Origin: Plectrocnemia conspersa
Lineage: Eukaryota > Arthropoda > Insecta > Trichoptera > Polycentropodidae
Direction: 5' to 3'
DNA: 64,000 nucleotides
NCBI GenBank assembly: GCA_009617715.1
Contig: VTFK01000093.1
Span: forward strand, 1,178,001 to 1,242,000
Made by a program: the position numbers and the translations under genes. Under the pieces are notes generated by a model. That model was not told where the DNA came from. It did not search any database and saw nothing but the letters and a program-made list of their open reading frames with translations. Below, piece after piece: positions 37,201-46,460 of the stretch (positions within the stretch are counted from its first letter, which is position 1; each line of letters begins with the position of its first letter).

Positions 37201-39087
37201 CAATCGGTCGATGGTCAATAAGATATTTATCAATTATAATGTAAATAAACTTTCTTAATATATTTATCAATTGGAACGTAAATAAACTTTGTTCATGATC
37301 ATATTTATTTGTCTTCATTTTCAAACGTTAAATTTATTTGTACCATTTGCTAGATTTTTTCGAAGAAATATTTTCAACACACTTAGTGAGATAATAATAA
37401 ATATACTAAAATAAAGGTTTTCTCAACCTGATATATTAGTGATTTGGACGAGTTTGGTATCTAAAGACACAGTCATTCAATTTTTCAGTAGTATTTAATA
37501 AATTTTAATTAAATTAGTTGGATAATAAATTTATTAAACATATTCATAAAAGTACCTCTAATACTCATGGTGAAGGATTTATAATTTTTTGTTTATATGT
37601 ACAATAAGAAGCGTTCCAAATAATTTAGAAGAACATATGAAGAGTTCCATGTACATGCTCAATATACAAACTATATACTCCCCTCTTTATTCATTGTCTT
37701 TTGGTTTTATTTTCGACTTCTATGCATGTCTCGTCACATACTCATTTAAATTTCAGCCATCATCACCGGCTATTGCAGCAATAGACCGTTTGATCAACTT
37801 AGGACTTAATACACCACCACCGCCTCCACCTGTTATTCAGCCGAAGGTAATTCACACTGGTTATAATGCGTGTTTGCACTGCTTAGTCTTCAAAGGGGCT
37901 GAATTACACCTTGCTGTGTTATATGTTGTAAATTTATTAAAAAATAGATTTGTTTCAAATATCAAAGAGTTATGTTTGTCATGTATTCAAAATTTATATT
38001 ATAAATTATTATATATATTAAATTAATATTATTAACTATATAATCCAATGGTTTACAAAGGTTTGGTTAATTTACTCTAATATCTAACTTAATTTGTATA
38101 TAACATATTAATTAATTTATGTTGTGTGTGTTTGGTATATTTATTTTCAAACTTTATATAAATTGTTCTTTCGTCATTATTTGTCAATAGGAACCTGAAA
38201 TGGATCCACAACTTTTGAAAGAGTTGCAATCTGTAAAAGAATTGTGGGGCAATCAAGAGCAGGAACTACAAAAATCCAAAGAAATGGTCTGTAGTTTACA
38301 GCAACAATTGTCGGAAAGTACAGAGAGGGAGCAGGCCCTCATTGAACGTGTAAATGAAAAAAATAAAAATCATAGGCAAATGAGGTTTGTATATTTTCAT
38401 AATTCATGATTTTTATTTTTAGATTTGCGGTTTATGTTAGTTATGATTTTAGTGTGGTGATGGAAGAATACGAACGCACCATGTCTCAGCTGATTGGCGA
38501 ACGCGAAGTAGAAAAGAGACAATGGCTCGAAGAACGGGCAACACTTATCCGAGAACGTGACGAAGCAAGCTCGCATCTAGCTAATATTGAACATTCGTTT
38601 AATGATATTCATGCGTATGTACTACTAAGTTTATCGCACATTTTCCATCTAGGGAAAAAATAATATCTTTATGTTAATTTTTAGGAAATATGAAAGATGC
38701 AAAACTGTTATACATACATATAAGACTAACGAAGACATACTTAAGCAAACTCTGGTAAGAAATGAGGACAATTTAAAGAAGCAAACGGAAAGATATGAAC
38801 AATTACGGCAACACGCTATGAGTCAGCTCGATAAGTTAGTTGATAATTTGATTTAATATTTGTTTGTTGTCCAAAAAGATATTTATTATGTTTTAATTTG
38901 TTACAGAGCTAGTCAAGAAATTGACGCAGTTAGAAAATCTAGCCAAGCGGAGATAATAAAATACCAAGCCATGTTGAAAAAGTCCGAAATTCAAATTACA
39001 TCACTTCAAGAGAGTTTAGCTCAAAAAACAAAGAATTGCGAGGAGTTGACCTCTATTTGCGATGAACTCATTAATAAAGTAGGCTAA
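13145..39087 (+). CDS. tacc: TACC (transforming acidic coiled-coil) protein, 13-exon model
   Basis: Gene-level entry. Model exons are 13145-13207, 13968-14085, 14400-14507, 14754-19127, 35329-35541, 35613-35700, 36623-36755, 36985-37056, 37757-37846, 38191-38384, 38453-38614, 38685-38834 and 38907-39087. Phases agree at every junction, giving about 1981 residues with the 13145 start and 1960 without it. Residues about 1754-1981 form the TACC coiled coil; a block with S-L-F-V-K-F-D-P-L lies near residue 1588; an NPF/RNSID repeat array fills the large exon. Members of the family bind XMAP215/Msps-type microtubule polymerases, are phosphorylated by Aurora A and act at centrosomes and spindles. 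The protein is much longer than I expect for fly TACC, mostly because of the acidic large exon. Family identity is secure from the C-terminus; the first exon is the least certain part. Confidence 0.88.
13968..14085 (+). CDS. tacc: TACC exon, first common coding exon
   Basis: The acceptor is ttttcag and the donor G then gtgagc. Only one frame is open, and it starts in phase 0 with NTSGDQSTNKKAND and ends in phase 1 (118 nt). The content is polar and Ser/Asn/Lys-rich, probably disordered. Upstream first exons must end in phase 0 to join it. Confidence 0.8.
14400..14507 (+). CDS. tacc: TACC exon, acidic Ser-rich
   Basis: Acceptor attgcag, donor TCTG then gtgaga, 108 nt, phase 1 on both sides, so it could be skipped without changing frame. 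It encodes a Ser/Asp/Asn-rich stretch beginning DSSDSSLDYGSANEDN. Confidence 0.82.
14754..19127 (+). CDS. tacc: TACC giant exon: acidic region with NPF/RNSID repeats
   Basis: This is one open frame of about 1457 codons from acceptor aaacag to donor GAGGAAT then GTGAGT, in phase 1 and out phase 1. The product is strongly acidic and Asn/Ser-rich. Scattered NPF motifs start near 15937, a dense 38-residue repeat array covers about 16373-17850, and further NPF units lie near 18270, 18353 and 18455. The end of the exon is less repetitive (TPYSKLSRSAI, NNPFSPMVRSESW, RLSNILNLSPMSK). Reading past the donor gives a frame that soon stops and looks intronic. No catalytic domain is visible; the region is probably a disordered binding platform. 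Confidence 0.9.
16373..17850 (+). repeat. In-frame 114-bp coding tandem repeat (14 NPF-type units)
   Basis: The typical unit reads QNPFESKQALRNSIDF followed by an acidic linker. Starts at the gcaaaatcc or gcaaagtcc landmark are 16663, 16777, 16891, 17005, 17119, 17233, 17347, 17449, 17563, 17677 and 17791. Nine spacings are 114 bp and one is 102 bp, all multiples of three. The 14 units carry ten NPF, two NPI and two SPF cores. Most also keep an R-N-S-I or similar motif 9-10 residues later. NPF is the classic EH-domain ligand, and R-x-S-hydrophobic fits the Aurora kinase consensus; neither is shown to be used here. Confidence 0.95.
23025..23090 (-). repeat. tRNA-like sequence, probable SINE
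   Basis: The minus strand has A-box-like ggccagtggtataag and B-box-like gagttcgaatc, about 25 bp apart. The remainder does not fold as a clear tRNA. It lies antisense in the large TACC intron. Confidence 0.5.
25778..25824. repeat. Inverted repeat: 17-bp arms, 13-base loop
   Basis: The arms agccggcacttagggat and atccttaagtgccggct pair with a single mismatch that would be a G-U pair in RNA. The flanks are unpaired. The GC-rich arms stand out in an AT-rich intron. Confidence 0.85.
27642..27713 (+). repeat. Duplicated ~70-bp segment, copy A
   Basis: Starts atattgcgagttgctatga and shares about 60 near-identical bases with 31385-31455, then the two diverge. Both copies lie in the large TACC intron in the same orientation. 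Family unknown. Confidence 0.8.
31385..31455 (+). repeat. Duplicated ~70-bp segment, copy B
   Basis: Second copy of the segment at 27642, with one or two differences in the first 60 bases, then divergence after gtggtgg. Confidence 0.8.
31890..32500 (-). pseudogene. hAT-type (ZBED-like) transposase remnant
   Basis: Minus-strand frames contain pieces typical of the hAT transposases related to ZBED5/FAM200 proteins: D-E-S-T-D-V-S-N-N, then Y-D-S-L-P-S-R-T-like sequence, a C-T-D-x-x-x-A-M-P-G-K block, GLIAFIKSIAPQV, then NFIKARPLNSSVF and a C-terminal N-N-W-I-R-D-like piece near 31930. Stops and an internal deletion between the IKSIAPQV and ARPLNS blocks show it is dead. It lies antisense in the large TACC intron. 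Confidence 0.65.
33580..33742 (+). CDS. Candidate internal first coding exon for a short TACC isoform
   Basis: The ATG (gatcgATGAGC) opens 54 codons starting MSSLLHSGLFGSSKAVLDIE and reaches a good donor, TCATCGC then GTGAGC, in phase 1. That is the phase needed by the TACC exon at 35329. It contains a hydrophobic run (IIFLVLLPL). The block is GC-elevated, like the upstream candidate first exons. The frame also stays open past the donor to 33891, so this is a splice-fit argument only. Confidence 0.3.
35329..35541 (+). CDS. tacc: TACC exon with conserved Aurora-type site (SLFVKFDPL)
   Basis: Acceptor attttcag, donor AATG then gtgagt, 213 nt, in phase 1 and out phase 1. It starts LFKDPAAFDFLLNCGN and contains GKESLFVKFDPLV. 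The last block matches the conserved S-L-Y-L-K-F-D-P-L segment of vertebrate TACCs, whose serine (Ser558 in human TACC3) is phosphorylated by Aurora A to create a clathrin-binding surface. The matching serine codon is at 35427-35429, and K-E-S-L fits the kinase consensus. Confidence 0.9.
35613..35700 (+). CDS. tacc: TACC exon, Ser-rich linker
   Basis: Acceptor ttttcag, donor CAGG then gtaaat, 88 nt, in phase 1 and out phase 2. It encodes DDVSSSSGLAESCSSDSSIT and a short tail. Only this frame joins both neighbours. Confidence 0.82.
36623..36755 (+). CDS. tacc: TACC exon, Ser/Gln-rich linker
   Basis: Acceptor aattacag, donor CTCAG then gtaata, 133 nt, in phase 2 and out phase 0. It encodes GTMSSVEQSLGLLSLQSQTT and onward. 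The internal ATG is the first methionine downstream of the giant exon, so it is a possible start if a non-coding internal first exon is used. Confidence 0.83.
36985..37056 (+). CDS. tacc: TACC exon, Pro-rich
   Basis: Acceptor cttttag, donor CTATG then gtgagt, 72 nt, phase 0 on both sides. It encodes VVSPAKNARQYQPCTPPPPS and four further residues. Being a multiple of three, it could be skipped in frame. Confidence 0.82.
37757..37846 (+). CDS. tacc: TACC exon, Pro-rich
   Basis: Acceptor aatttcag, donor CCGAAG then gtaatt, 90 nt, phase 0 on both sides. It encodes PSSPAIAAIDRLINLGLNTP, a run of prolines and VIQPK. It forms a proline-rich hinge just before the coiled coil and could be skipped in frame. 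Confidence 0.84.
38191..38384 (+). CDS. tacc: TACC domain, coiled-coil segment 1
   Basis: Acceptor tcaatag, donor ATGAG then gtttgt, 194 nt, in phase 0 and out phase 2. It encodes EPEMDPQLLKELQSVKELWG followed by a Glu/Gln/Lys-rich heptad stretch. This is the start of the C-terminal TACC coiled coil. Confidence 0.88.
38453..38614 (+). CDS. tacc: TACC domain, coiled-coil segment 2
   Basis: Acceptor gattttag after a 68-bp intron, donor CATGC then gtatgt, 162 nt, in phase 2 and out phase 2. It encodes VVMEEYERTMSQLIGEREVE and onward. The V-V-x-E-Y/F-E-x-T-I/M block is typical of TACC proteins. An in-frame AG at 38421-38422 would add ten residues but leave an intron of only 38 bp. Confidence 0.88.
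38685..38834 (+). CDS. tacc: TACC domain, coiled-coil segment 3
   Basis: Acceptor tttttag, donor CGATAA then gttagt, 150 nt, in phase 2 and out phase 2. Joined to the previous exon it reads AKYERCKTVIHTYKTNEDIL. K-Y-E-R-x-K-x-V-I-x-x-Y-K/R-x-N-E is the most recognisable TACC signature. Confidence 0.9.
38907..39087 (+). CDS. tacc: TACC domain, last coding exon with stop
   Basis: The acceptor is gttacag, and the exon enters in phase 2 and ends at TAA (39085-39087). It encodes ASQEIDAVRKSSQAEIIKYQ and finishes with the family's usual C-D-E-L-I-x-K ending. Ending a few residues after that block is normal for TACC proteins. Confidence 0.9.
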
Positions 39088-39420
39088 ATAATTATATACA
39101 TATGTATTTTCCATTTTTTATTTTAGATTATTTCATTAGAAACGATGAGCGCTCACATTGCGACGGTCAATGTGCATTGTATTTATTTATATATAATTAT
39201 GCTGAATGATATAATTTTGTGAAATATATACGTACGAAAATTTGTATGAAAATTGAAAAGAATAAAAAAAATTGAAAGGGACTGAATGTATTATAAATAT
39301 GAAGATGTAGATATTGTACTTATAATAATTAGTGCTGTGTGCACTTTTATGGTTAGTTTTGTAAATAAATTTATCTATCATTCGTTTTGAATAAAAGTAA
39401 TTAATAGAAATAATATAAAA
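39088..39420 (+). other. TACC 3' untranslated region with poly(A) signals
   Basis: The stop codon is followed by AT-rich sequence with AATAAA at 39364-39369 and 39390-39395. Further AATAAA signals at 40258-40263 and 40375-40380 would allow a longer 3' end. No cleavage site can be fixed from sequence alone. Confidence 0.5.
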
Positions 39421-42400
39421 GTGGATGTAAATTTTAGAAGTGATCTGTTCTTTTATTAAAACTTACTTTAATTATGTTGCAGATTTCATGTATCCGGTAT
39501 GGATAATGATTTCATAATGTGCTTTAATGTTTTGAGTTAAATACCAAAACTAGTTAGTTTAAAATGCTCTTCCATGGGGGAAAAACTGTATTTTATTTGC
39601 AAAGTGAGTTTTTAACGTTTTAATCCTAAAATTACTAATTTATTGCTATTCTTCATTTTTTTGATCTTATAAAATAATTAAAATACAGATGATATTTTTA
39701 TGCTTTTTTAGTTAATGTATAAATTTCGTCAAATATTCATATATGCCTTATTACATAAAATTATATATATTTTTTCATTAGCTTTTAAAAATCATAAAGC
39801 ATAAGCTGACTAATATTTTTGTATGTTTACATTTATGCTTGTGAGTTATTGTTACCTGTACATTCCTTTGTGCTTTGGAAACATCACCAACTACATAATG
39901 CGTTTCATGTGTTTTTTGTTGTTGTGGAATCTTGTCGATGGTGCATCTCATATATATTTTTATATATGAAATTTAAAAATGAGAGATTTATATAGGTCAA
40001 GAGAATGTAATAATAATTATCGAAAAATAGTGAACAGTTTTATATTTTTTTTAAAGAATATTTACATGGATAGGTTTTTAGTTATTTTGCACCATATGTG
40101 AAGTAAGGAACATGTCCTATTTTATCCTATGAACATTTTCGCCTTTTAAAAGTTTATAAGCTAACGTCACGTGTTGTAATTGTGTACATGTGAAAATATT
40201 ACATATATACATATGGTAAATATACTTCATATATATTTTTCGATTTATATGAGAAGCAATAAATGCATGATTTAGTAATAATGTCGAATACAAACGCCTA
40301 AATACTATTATTCAGTTGCCATAAGTTGGTAAAAATCTATGTAGCATTATAGCACATACATACATTATATAAAAAATAAACGATTTTATATTAAAATTGA
40401 AATTTGTTGTTTTATTTCTATCTGAATTAGAAACATTGACGAAATGTCTATAAGTGCAATGATATTGGTGCAACACTCTTTCTCAGATGAAATTTACGGT
40501 GTTTACGGTCAATTCCCTGGGAGATGATGGAATGATTTTAAAGAAATCGAGAAATGAAAAATTTCTCACACACTAGTCAGTAAAAGCCTTTCATATTCAT
40601 TGTATATATGTATACAACTAATAATAAAATTAATTTATTGTATGAGTGACATCTATTGTTTGACAATGGTTTCTTTTTAAATGTAGTGAACTACTTTACA
40701 CATTTATTTTACTAAATAATATACGTACTATAGAGTAGACCTTTGTTTCTACTAAAGGTGTAGTAGTGAACTGCTATTTGTAATAATGATTTGATTGTTG
40801 CAGTTTTAGTGTGAAATCTGTGGAAAGGGTATGTTTATTTTTGTTGAAAAGTTTTTTAGTAACTTCTTACTTACATATGTAAGAAATTCATGTAAACTGG
40901 AATTTAATAAAACGAGAAAGAAATACACAAACCTCTTGCCTATTGATATTAATTTTTTATAAGTTTATTTTAAAGATTTTTTTTGTAAATATAGTTACAA
41001 AAATACTAGCAAAGATAATAAATACCAAAGTCTGTATTCCAAGCGAATCATTTAAGAATATGAAAAATTGGAAGAAATCGTTCTTGAACATTTTAACTAT
41101 TAATAATTTGATGAGATTTTGATTCCATTGTAAAATATACATTACATATTAATTCAATGAACATAAATACATATATCTGCGATATATAAGGCATTCCACA
41201 TTCAAGGCTTCTGCTAATTCTGAGTTTAAAACTGCTGGTTTACTGGTAGTAAAATAAAAGTACTACAACTGATTTATTGAATCAATAAACTTTTACATTT
41301 TTTGGGTGGTTTTTAAAAACTTGGTTATTACTTCGATTTTTATTGATGACAAAATTATACATTTTTCGTTTAATTAGAATTCCTGTTTCAGAATCTATAC
41401 GGTATTGTTGTAATGTATATATATTTGTTTTTAAATATAGTCACCATTGACTACAATGAAGTCTGGAAAAAAGTTTCTTTGTTACAACTTCATATATGTC
41501 TTGTGCCTGCTCTATTTCTCAGAATTCAACACATGCATAGTTTCTGATAGCAAGTAAAATATTTGATAATATTTCCTAATTAGGTATTTAAATTAATATA
41601 TTTTTAGCGAGTTCATCAGTGACAATCTTGGCCCGCAAGAGAGACTGATGGTACAGGTTAGGCCTGAAGCGCTATAAAGTCAAAATAGGAGCCGTGCTAT
41701 GGATATTAAAATCATTTTAATTAGGGATGATTTTTTTGTTTATTAAAAGTTTTTTGTTTGTTAAAAGTAATGACATTAATTGAAATTAAATATTTTTTAG
41801 TAAAATTTTGTATTATATTTTATAGTCAGATATCTTTCTGTTTAAAAACACGACATAATTTTAAACTCACAATTGAAGCGCAACTCTGCTGTAACAGATA
41901 ATATATTTTTTAATTAAGGGGAGGGGATTTTATTAGCCAATGTAAATTAATCCCGGCGATAGTACGAGGTTCTTACCCAGTAAAACCTTCATTTACGCTA
42001 CGACTGTCCTCCGTAATTTGCTTTTTATATTTGTTTACAAAGTAGCTAGACTTCGGCTTGCCTCTCTCACTCTAAGAAGACTTGTGAACTATGCTACGTC
42101 ACGTAGATCCTAACGCAAACGTTGTCAACCGAGTAAAAATCATTTGATTTTTTACTATTATTTTAACTTCGCACAAAAAAGTATAATATAAAATAAACAA
42201 AAGTGGAGATAGAAAACATTCAGTCATTTTAAATAATATTAAAAATAAACTTGTAAATAAAGCGTTGTATATTTTAAAATGTAATTATTTTACGTATATA
42301 AACCAATTGATGATACAATAGCTTTAGTAACAAATAAAGGTCTGTGCTATTTTAAATCCAAGAATAATTTGAATTTAACATCCTGAACTCGCGATTGACG

Positions 42401-42654
42401 CCATCTAAACTTTTCCAATATCACACGGTCTGTGACGCGTCTAACTTTTTTCATTCGGAAAAGTTTCATATTATCAATACGCAATTGTTAATCACAAATC
42501 GCTATGTTTGGAATGGAGTTGGGACTCCAATTAGTTTAAACGAATGACCGCGAAAGACCTTAGGGCCCGATTAGATGAACCAACTTTGGAGACCCTCAGA
42601 CATCTGTAAATGTAGGTATGTGTATAATATATAATATATTTATAAATTTAAATA

Positions 42655-42894
42655 TTAAAATGGCTTAGCAATGATACAGTAACTAACATTAAATTTATTT
42701 GAAATTTGCGTTTGGAATATTTGGTCAAAAAGATGTCTAGCAACACCACGGTTATCCATATTTTCTAGTGCATATCGGTGTCTCTTCAGACGTAGGGCCA
42801 GTTCGTGAGATATATTTCCTTTCGCTCGCTCGCGTTTAAGTGACGAGAGTGAGTGATAGATAAGTGTGTGCAATGGCACGTGTTTATTTCTCAC
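42655..42894 (-). CDS. Unassigned minus-strand ORF, charged
   Basis: 79 codons beginning MRNKHVPLHTLIYHSLSSLK, with a basic helix-like middle. It lies just downstream of the 43050-43247 ORF on the same strand, so the two may be parts of one decayed gene. No family assigned. Confidence 0.25.
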   Translation of the reverse strand: MRNKHVPLHTLIYHSLSSLKRERAKGNISHELALRLKRHRYALENMDNRGVARHLFDQIFQTQISNKFNVSYCIIAKPF

Positions 42895-43049
42895 TCACTC
42901 TTGTCAATTAACACATCTAAAGCCTTCATTCACTGAGGGATGCTCTAGTGGCATCGGTTTTATAGGGGAGGCAGGCGCTACGGTATAAACTTTCTCTAGC
43001 TGGGACATGTTTTCTAGGGGCCTAGTCTCCGTAGCGTAGATTTTGAGTG

Positions 43050-43247
43050 TTAGTAGGGGTCAGTTTGGCTAGGGGTGGAGCTCTGTGGGGCTTTTTGCAG
43101 AGTTGCCTCTGCAGGTGCCCTGGAGGTACCGGAAGCAAATTCCTCATTGTCGTCGTGGAATGGCGGCCTTTTAGGGACCCCAGAATTGGCCCGAGTATTA
43201 GGTCTGTTTAGATGACTCATAAAATTTCCATTAATGCATAGCCGCAA
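43050..43247 (-). CDS. Unassigned minus-strand ORF, possible element gag/ORF1 remnant
   Basis: 65 codons, Pro/Ser/Asn-rich (SHLNRPNTRANSGVPKRPPF and onward). It is followed on the same strand by further open stretches to 42655, including a charged one (ELALRLKRHRYALENMDNRG). The low-complexity, basic composition would suit a degraded retroelement ORF1, but no defining motif is visible. Confidence 0.3.
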   Translation of the reverse strand: MRLCINGNFMSHLNRPNTRANSGVPKRPPFHDDNEEFASGTSRAPAEATLQKAPQSSTPSQTDPY

Positions 43248-43979
43248 TAATAAAACATTTTACTGTATTTGTCTTCAGTAGATAAAGCGATTCACTAGTT
43301 GACAATTACAAAAAAATGTATAGAAAGAAACAAGTGTATAGTTGTTTTTTGTTCCATTAAATTTGATTGATATCTTGTAGTACAATAAATGACGCGATCG
43401 CTTGTGTTATAAAAAGGAACTGCTTGTATTATACATATATGTATATATATACATACATACATGTTAAATACTCGATTGGCATACCAATTATTGAAACTAA
43501 ATGGCCGTTCGGGACCTAAGGGCGCAATTAGATGGTCCGGTTTTAAGCAAATTTCTTCCGGAAACTCAATCGCTCTTCGGACGAGTATTAGGCTCTATCG
43601 CACTCGCCATTTTGATTTCAGTATCTGAAATGGGAAATCCAATTAACGAGCTGCGGAAGCGATCGCGGGGTAAGTATTCCCTGTTGCAGGTTAACGAGGC
43701 GCGCGCGGACCAGGGGTGACCGGATGTGATTACATTAGAGGAGAATTGTTAATTAGCCGGCATAGATCACGCACCCTCAGAGGTTTCATTCATTTGCTCT
43801 CGAGGCGATAATGAAATCTGGGTGTGAGTGGATCCAGACGCCCAGTGGCGTAACAGAATGAGCAATTATAAAGGCATGTTCATAGTTAGAAAATTAATTA
43901 ATAAATACGTTTTTTTTATATAGAGTTTATTTAATTTTAATCAACAGTATGTTTGAGAACAATAAATGAAAAAAATGGT

Positions 43980-44200
43980 CACAAAATATCTTTATGTAGT
44001 CGTATATACTGATTTTGAAAAAGCCTTTGACAAAGTTATTAGTAAAAAAAAATGCACTTCGGTTACTCAAATGATCTATATTGATTATTCCTGAATTATT
44101 TGAGCGATCATAGACAGTTTGTAATCTATGACGGCCGATTGTAGAAAGAGTATTTCACCCTTTCGGGAGTTTTTGCCGATCTCATTCACCATCCGAATAT
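43980..44200 (+). pseudogene. LINE reverse transcriptase fragment
   Basis: A plus-strand frame reads VVYTDFEKAFDKV (reverse transcriptase block A with Y-T-D-F) at about 44000-44040. After frame shifts it continues as L-S-D-H-R-Q-F-V-I-Y-D-G-R near 44105-44140 and F-S-P-F-G-V-F-A-like sequence. These are spaced as in LINE RT domains. The fragment is short and heavily decayed. Confidence 0.6.
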
Positions 44201-44833
44201 TCTGACGATCTCGAAAGGGACATTTTGAGATTGGATGTAAAAAAATTGGTTGAGTATGTGAGATTTCATATATGATATTAGTGTATTTTAAATTAAATTA
44301 AATTAATACTAAAATAAAGCTATCTAGTATTATAATGAACGAGTCCCAAAAGTAAGACTAGAGGGAGTGATTCTTTATAAAGGAGGTAATTTTATAATCA
44401 AATTTATGGAATTTTTTTCTGCAAGGAAACAATTACACTTATATAAAATAGCAAAAACCTCGATATAAATATTGAACATTTAAAGCGTAAAAATATTAAG
44501 TATATTAAGAATAAAACGTATAGGCTAAAATTGTGAAACCAATATTTATATAAGGGTTTCAAAATTGTATTTTTTTATAAGACTAAAATTACAAATGGGT
44601 TGTAATGATCATTTAGGAGGATTGAGCATTTCTATTGCGATTTAATGCAATGGGATTCGAGTAAGAAAAATAATGTATCTTAATGAAGTTCTTTTACTGA
44701 GCTGCCAAGGACTAAATGCGATGATGAATTCGAAAAGGTTTAATCGATGTCTTTGAAATTCAAAGTGTCGTTAAATTTATACCGAGCTGTATACATAAAT
44801 AATGAATATAAGTGATGTGCTTTAGATTTTTCT

Positions 44834-44892
44834 ACAACAATAAAATATTATTATTATATTATTATTATTATATTATAATATTATTATAATTG
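44834..44892. repeat. (ATT)n-type microsatellite
   Basis: Runs of tta/att/ataat repeats, imperfect, in AT-rich intergenic DNA. Confidence 0.7.
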
Positions 44893-46414
44893 TGTACATA
44901 TATTACATAAATAAATAGCTAATTCATAATGTAAGTTTTTTTAAACTTTTTTATTGTATTTTTTATATAAAGCAACATTTTAAAGAGCAGATCTAGAAGA
45001 AAAATAGTTTTTATGATACATTTTGAGGCATTGAAAATAAAATAATTGCAAGGATCTCAGATTCGCCAAAGCAGACACAATTCAAGCCATTTGAAATCTG
45101 AACAGAACACTTTAATTAAATTTACAATATACATATGGTATGTATATATAGTATATACATATATATATATATAGGCTTGGCCATAATAATGGGGCTCTTC
45201 AATAAATGTGTTATATCTTAAAAAATCGTGAAAATATAAATGCAGCGCAACTCTTTTTTTTGGCATACTGTCAATTAATGACTTGCAGGTGGACAGAGGT
45301 AATTTTCTTTATTCTATAAATTTATGTTTTTCGTAATATTTAATATTTTATTTATTGTCATATATTGTTAACCATTTTTATAAATTATTACTAACATTGT
45401 TTTTAAAATCCAGTCAAATTTAATTGTCTTTAAAAAATTTCTTTAAGCTTAAATACAATTTAAAATACCGTTCCATAAATATAATATTAACACGTGGCAG
45501 TTCACATATCCCCAATTTCATATAATATAAAGCTCGGATGTAACAGGCTTCGTATATATATATTGCTCGAATGAATAATAAAATAATATTAGTGTTGCCA
45601 CCTTTCACTTTGATATCGCATAAAAGAGGCGATTGTCTTTTCCCCTCCGATCAATTTATGCGTGAAATAAATCGTTATGCTCTAATCGCCAAATTGATAA
45701 AAGCAATATCAATAAATTTATTAAGATGTTAAGTTCGCATCGCAGGGCGTGCTTTGCCCTCCGATGATTCGATTATGTGCCACGTCTGTTTTTCGAAAGG
45801 GTGTAAATCGCGGATACGCGCGTAATTAAGGGCCGCGAAACGCGTGCAATGGGGCGTGTTAGCGGTTCAAGACGAGCAGTTAGCGTCGCGGAGCTAAAAT
45901 TCGAAACAAAGCGGATGTTTGCATCGCATAAGGGAGTGAGGAGGATAGCGCCGAAACGGGCTAATAACGACGCGTTTATGGCCAAAAATGACGATTATTC
46001 GCGGCGGTTGCTCAAGTCAACGAATCAAAAACGCGAGTCGTTACCCCTTTATTGGGTGCCGTTTAACGGCGTTAACGAATCCATCCACCGACGCTTGGAA
46101 TAATTTCATTCAGAACAACAAACAATAACCGCCGAGCTAAAGATATGCGCGCTTTTCAAAGAGAGGGTTGCACTGTATATTTAAAGAAGTACATATATTA
46201 TACAATATAATCTTGATGTAGGAACAATCAAAACAATAGTAAAATAAATTATAATTAAGGAACACTCAAGGTTCAAAGAGAGACATTCGACGGCAGAGCG
46301 TTCCAAGTCTTCCAAAGTTCTTGGAATTTTTTCATACATACTCGGCAGATAGCTGAGAGACAAATTATCTTCACGACTAATGCTTATATTTAACCAGCAT
46401 GTCAATTATAATTG

Positions 46415-46460
46415 ATTAGCCTTACTGCCAATTTTATATAAAATTGACAATAAGGCTAAT
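46415..46460. repeat. 46-bp near-perfect palindrome
   Basis: Two 23-base halves starting attagccttactgcc pair around an attttatataaaat centre with only two mismatches. There is no spacer. Possibly a foldback element or its scar. Confidence 0.85.
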
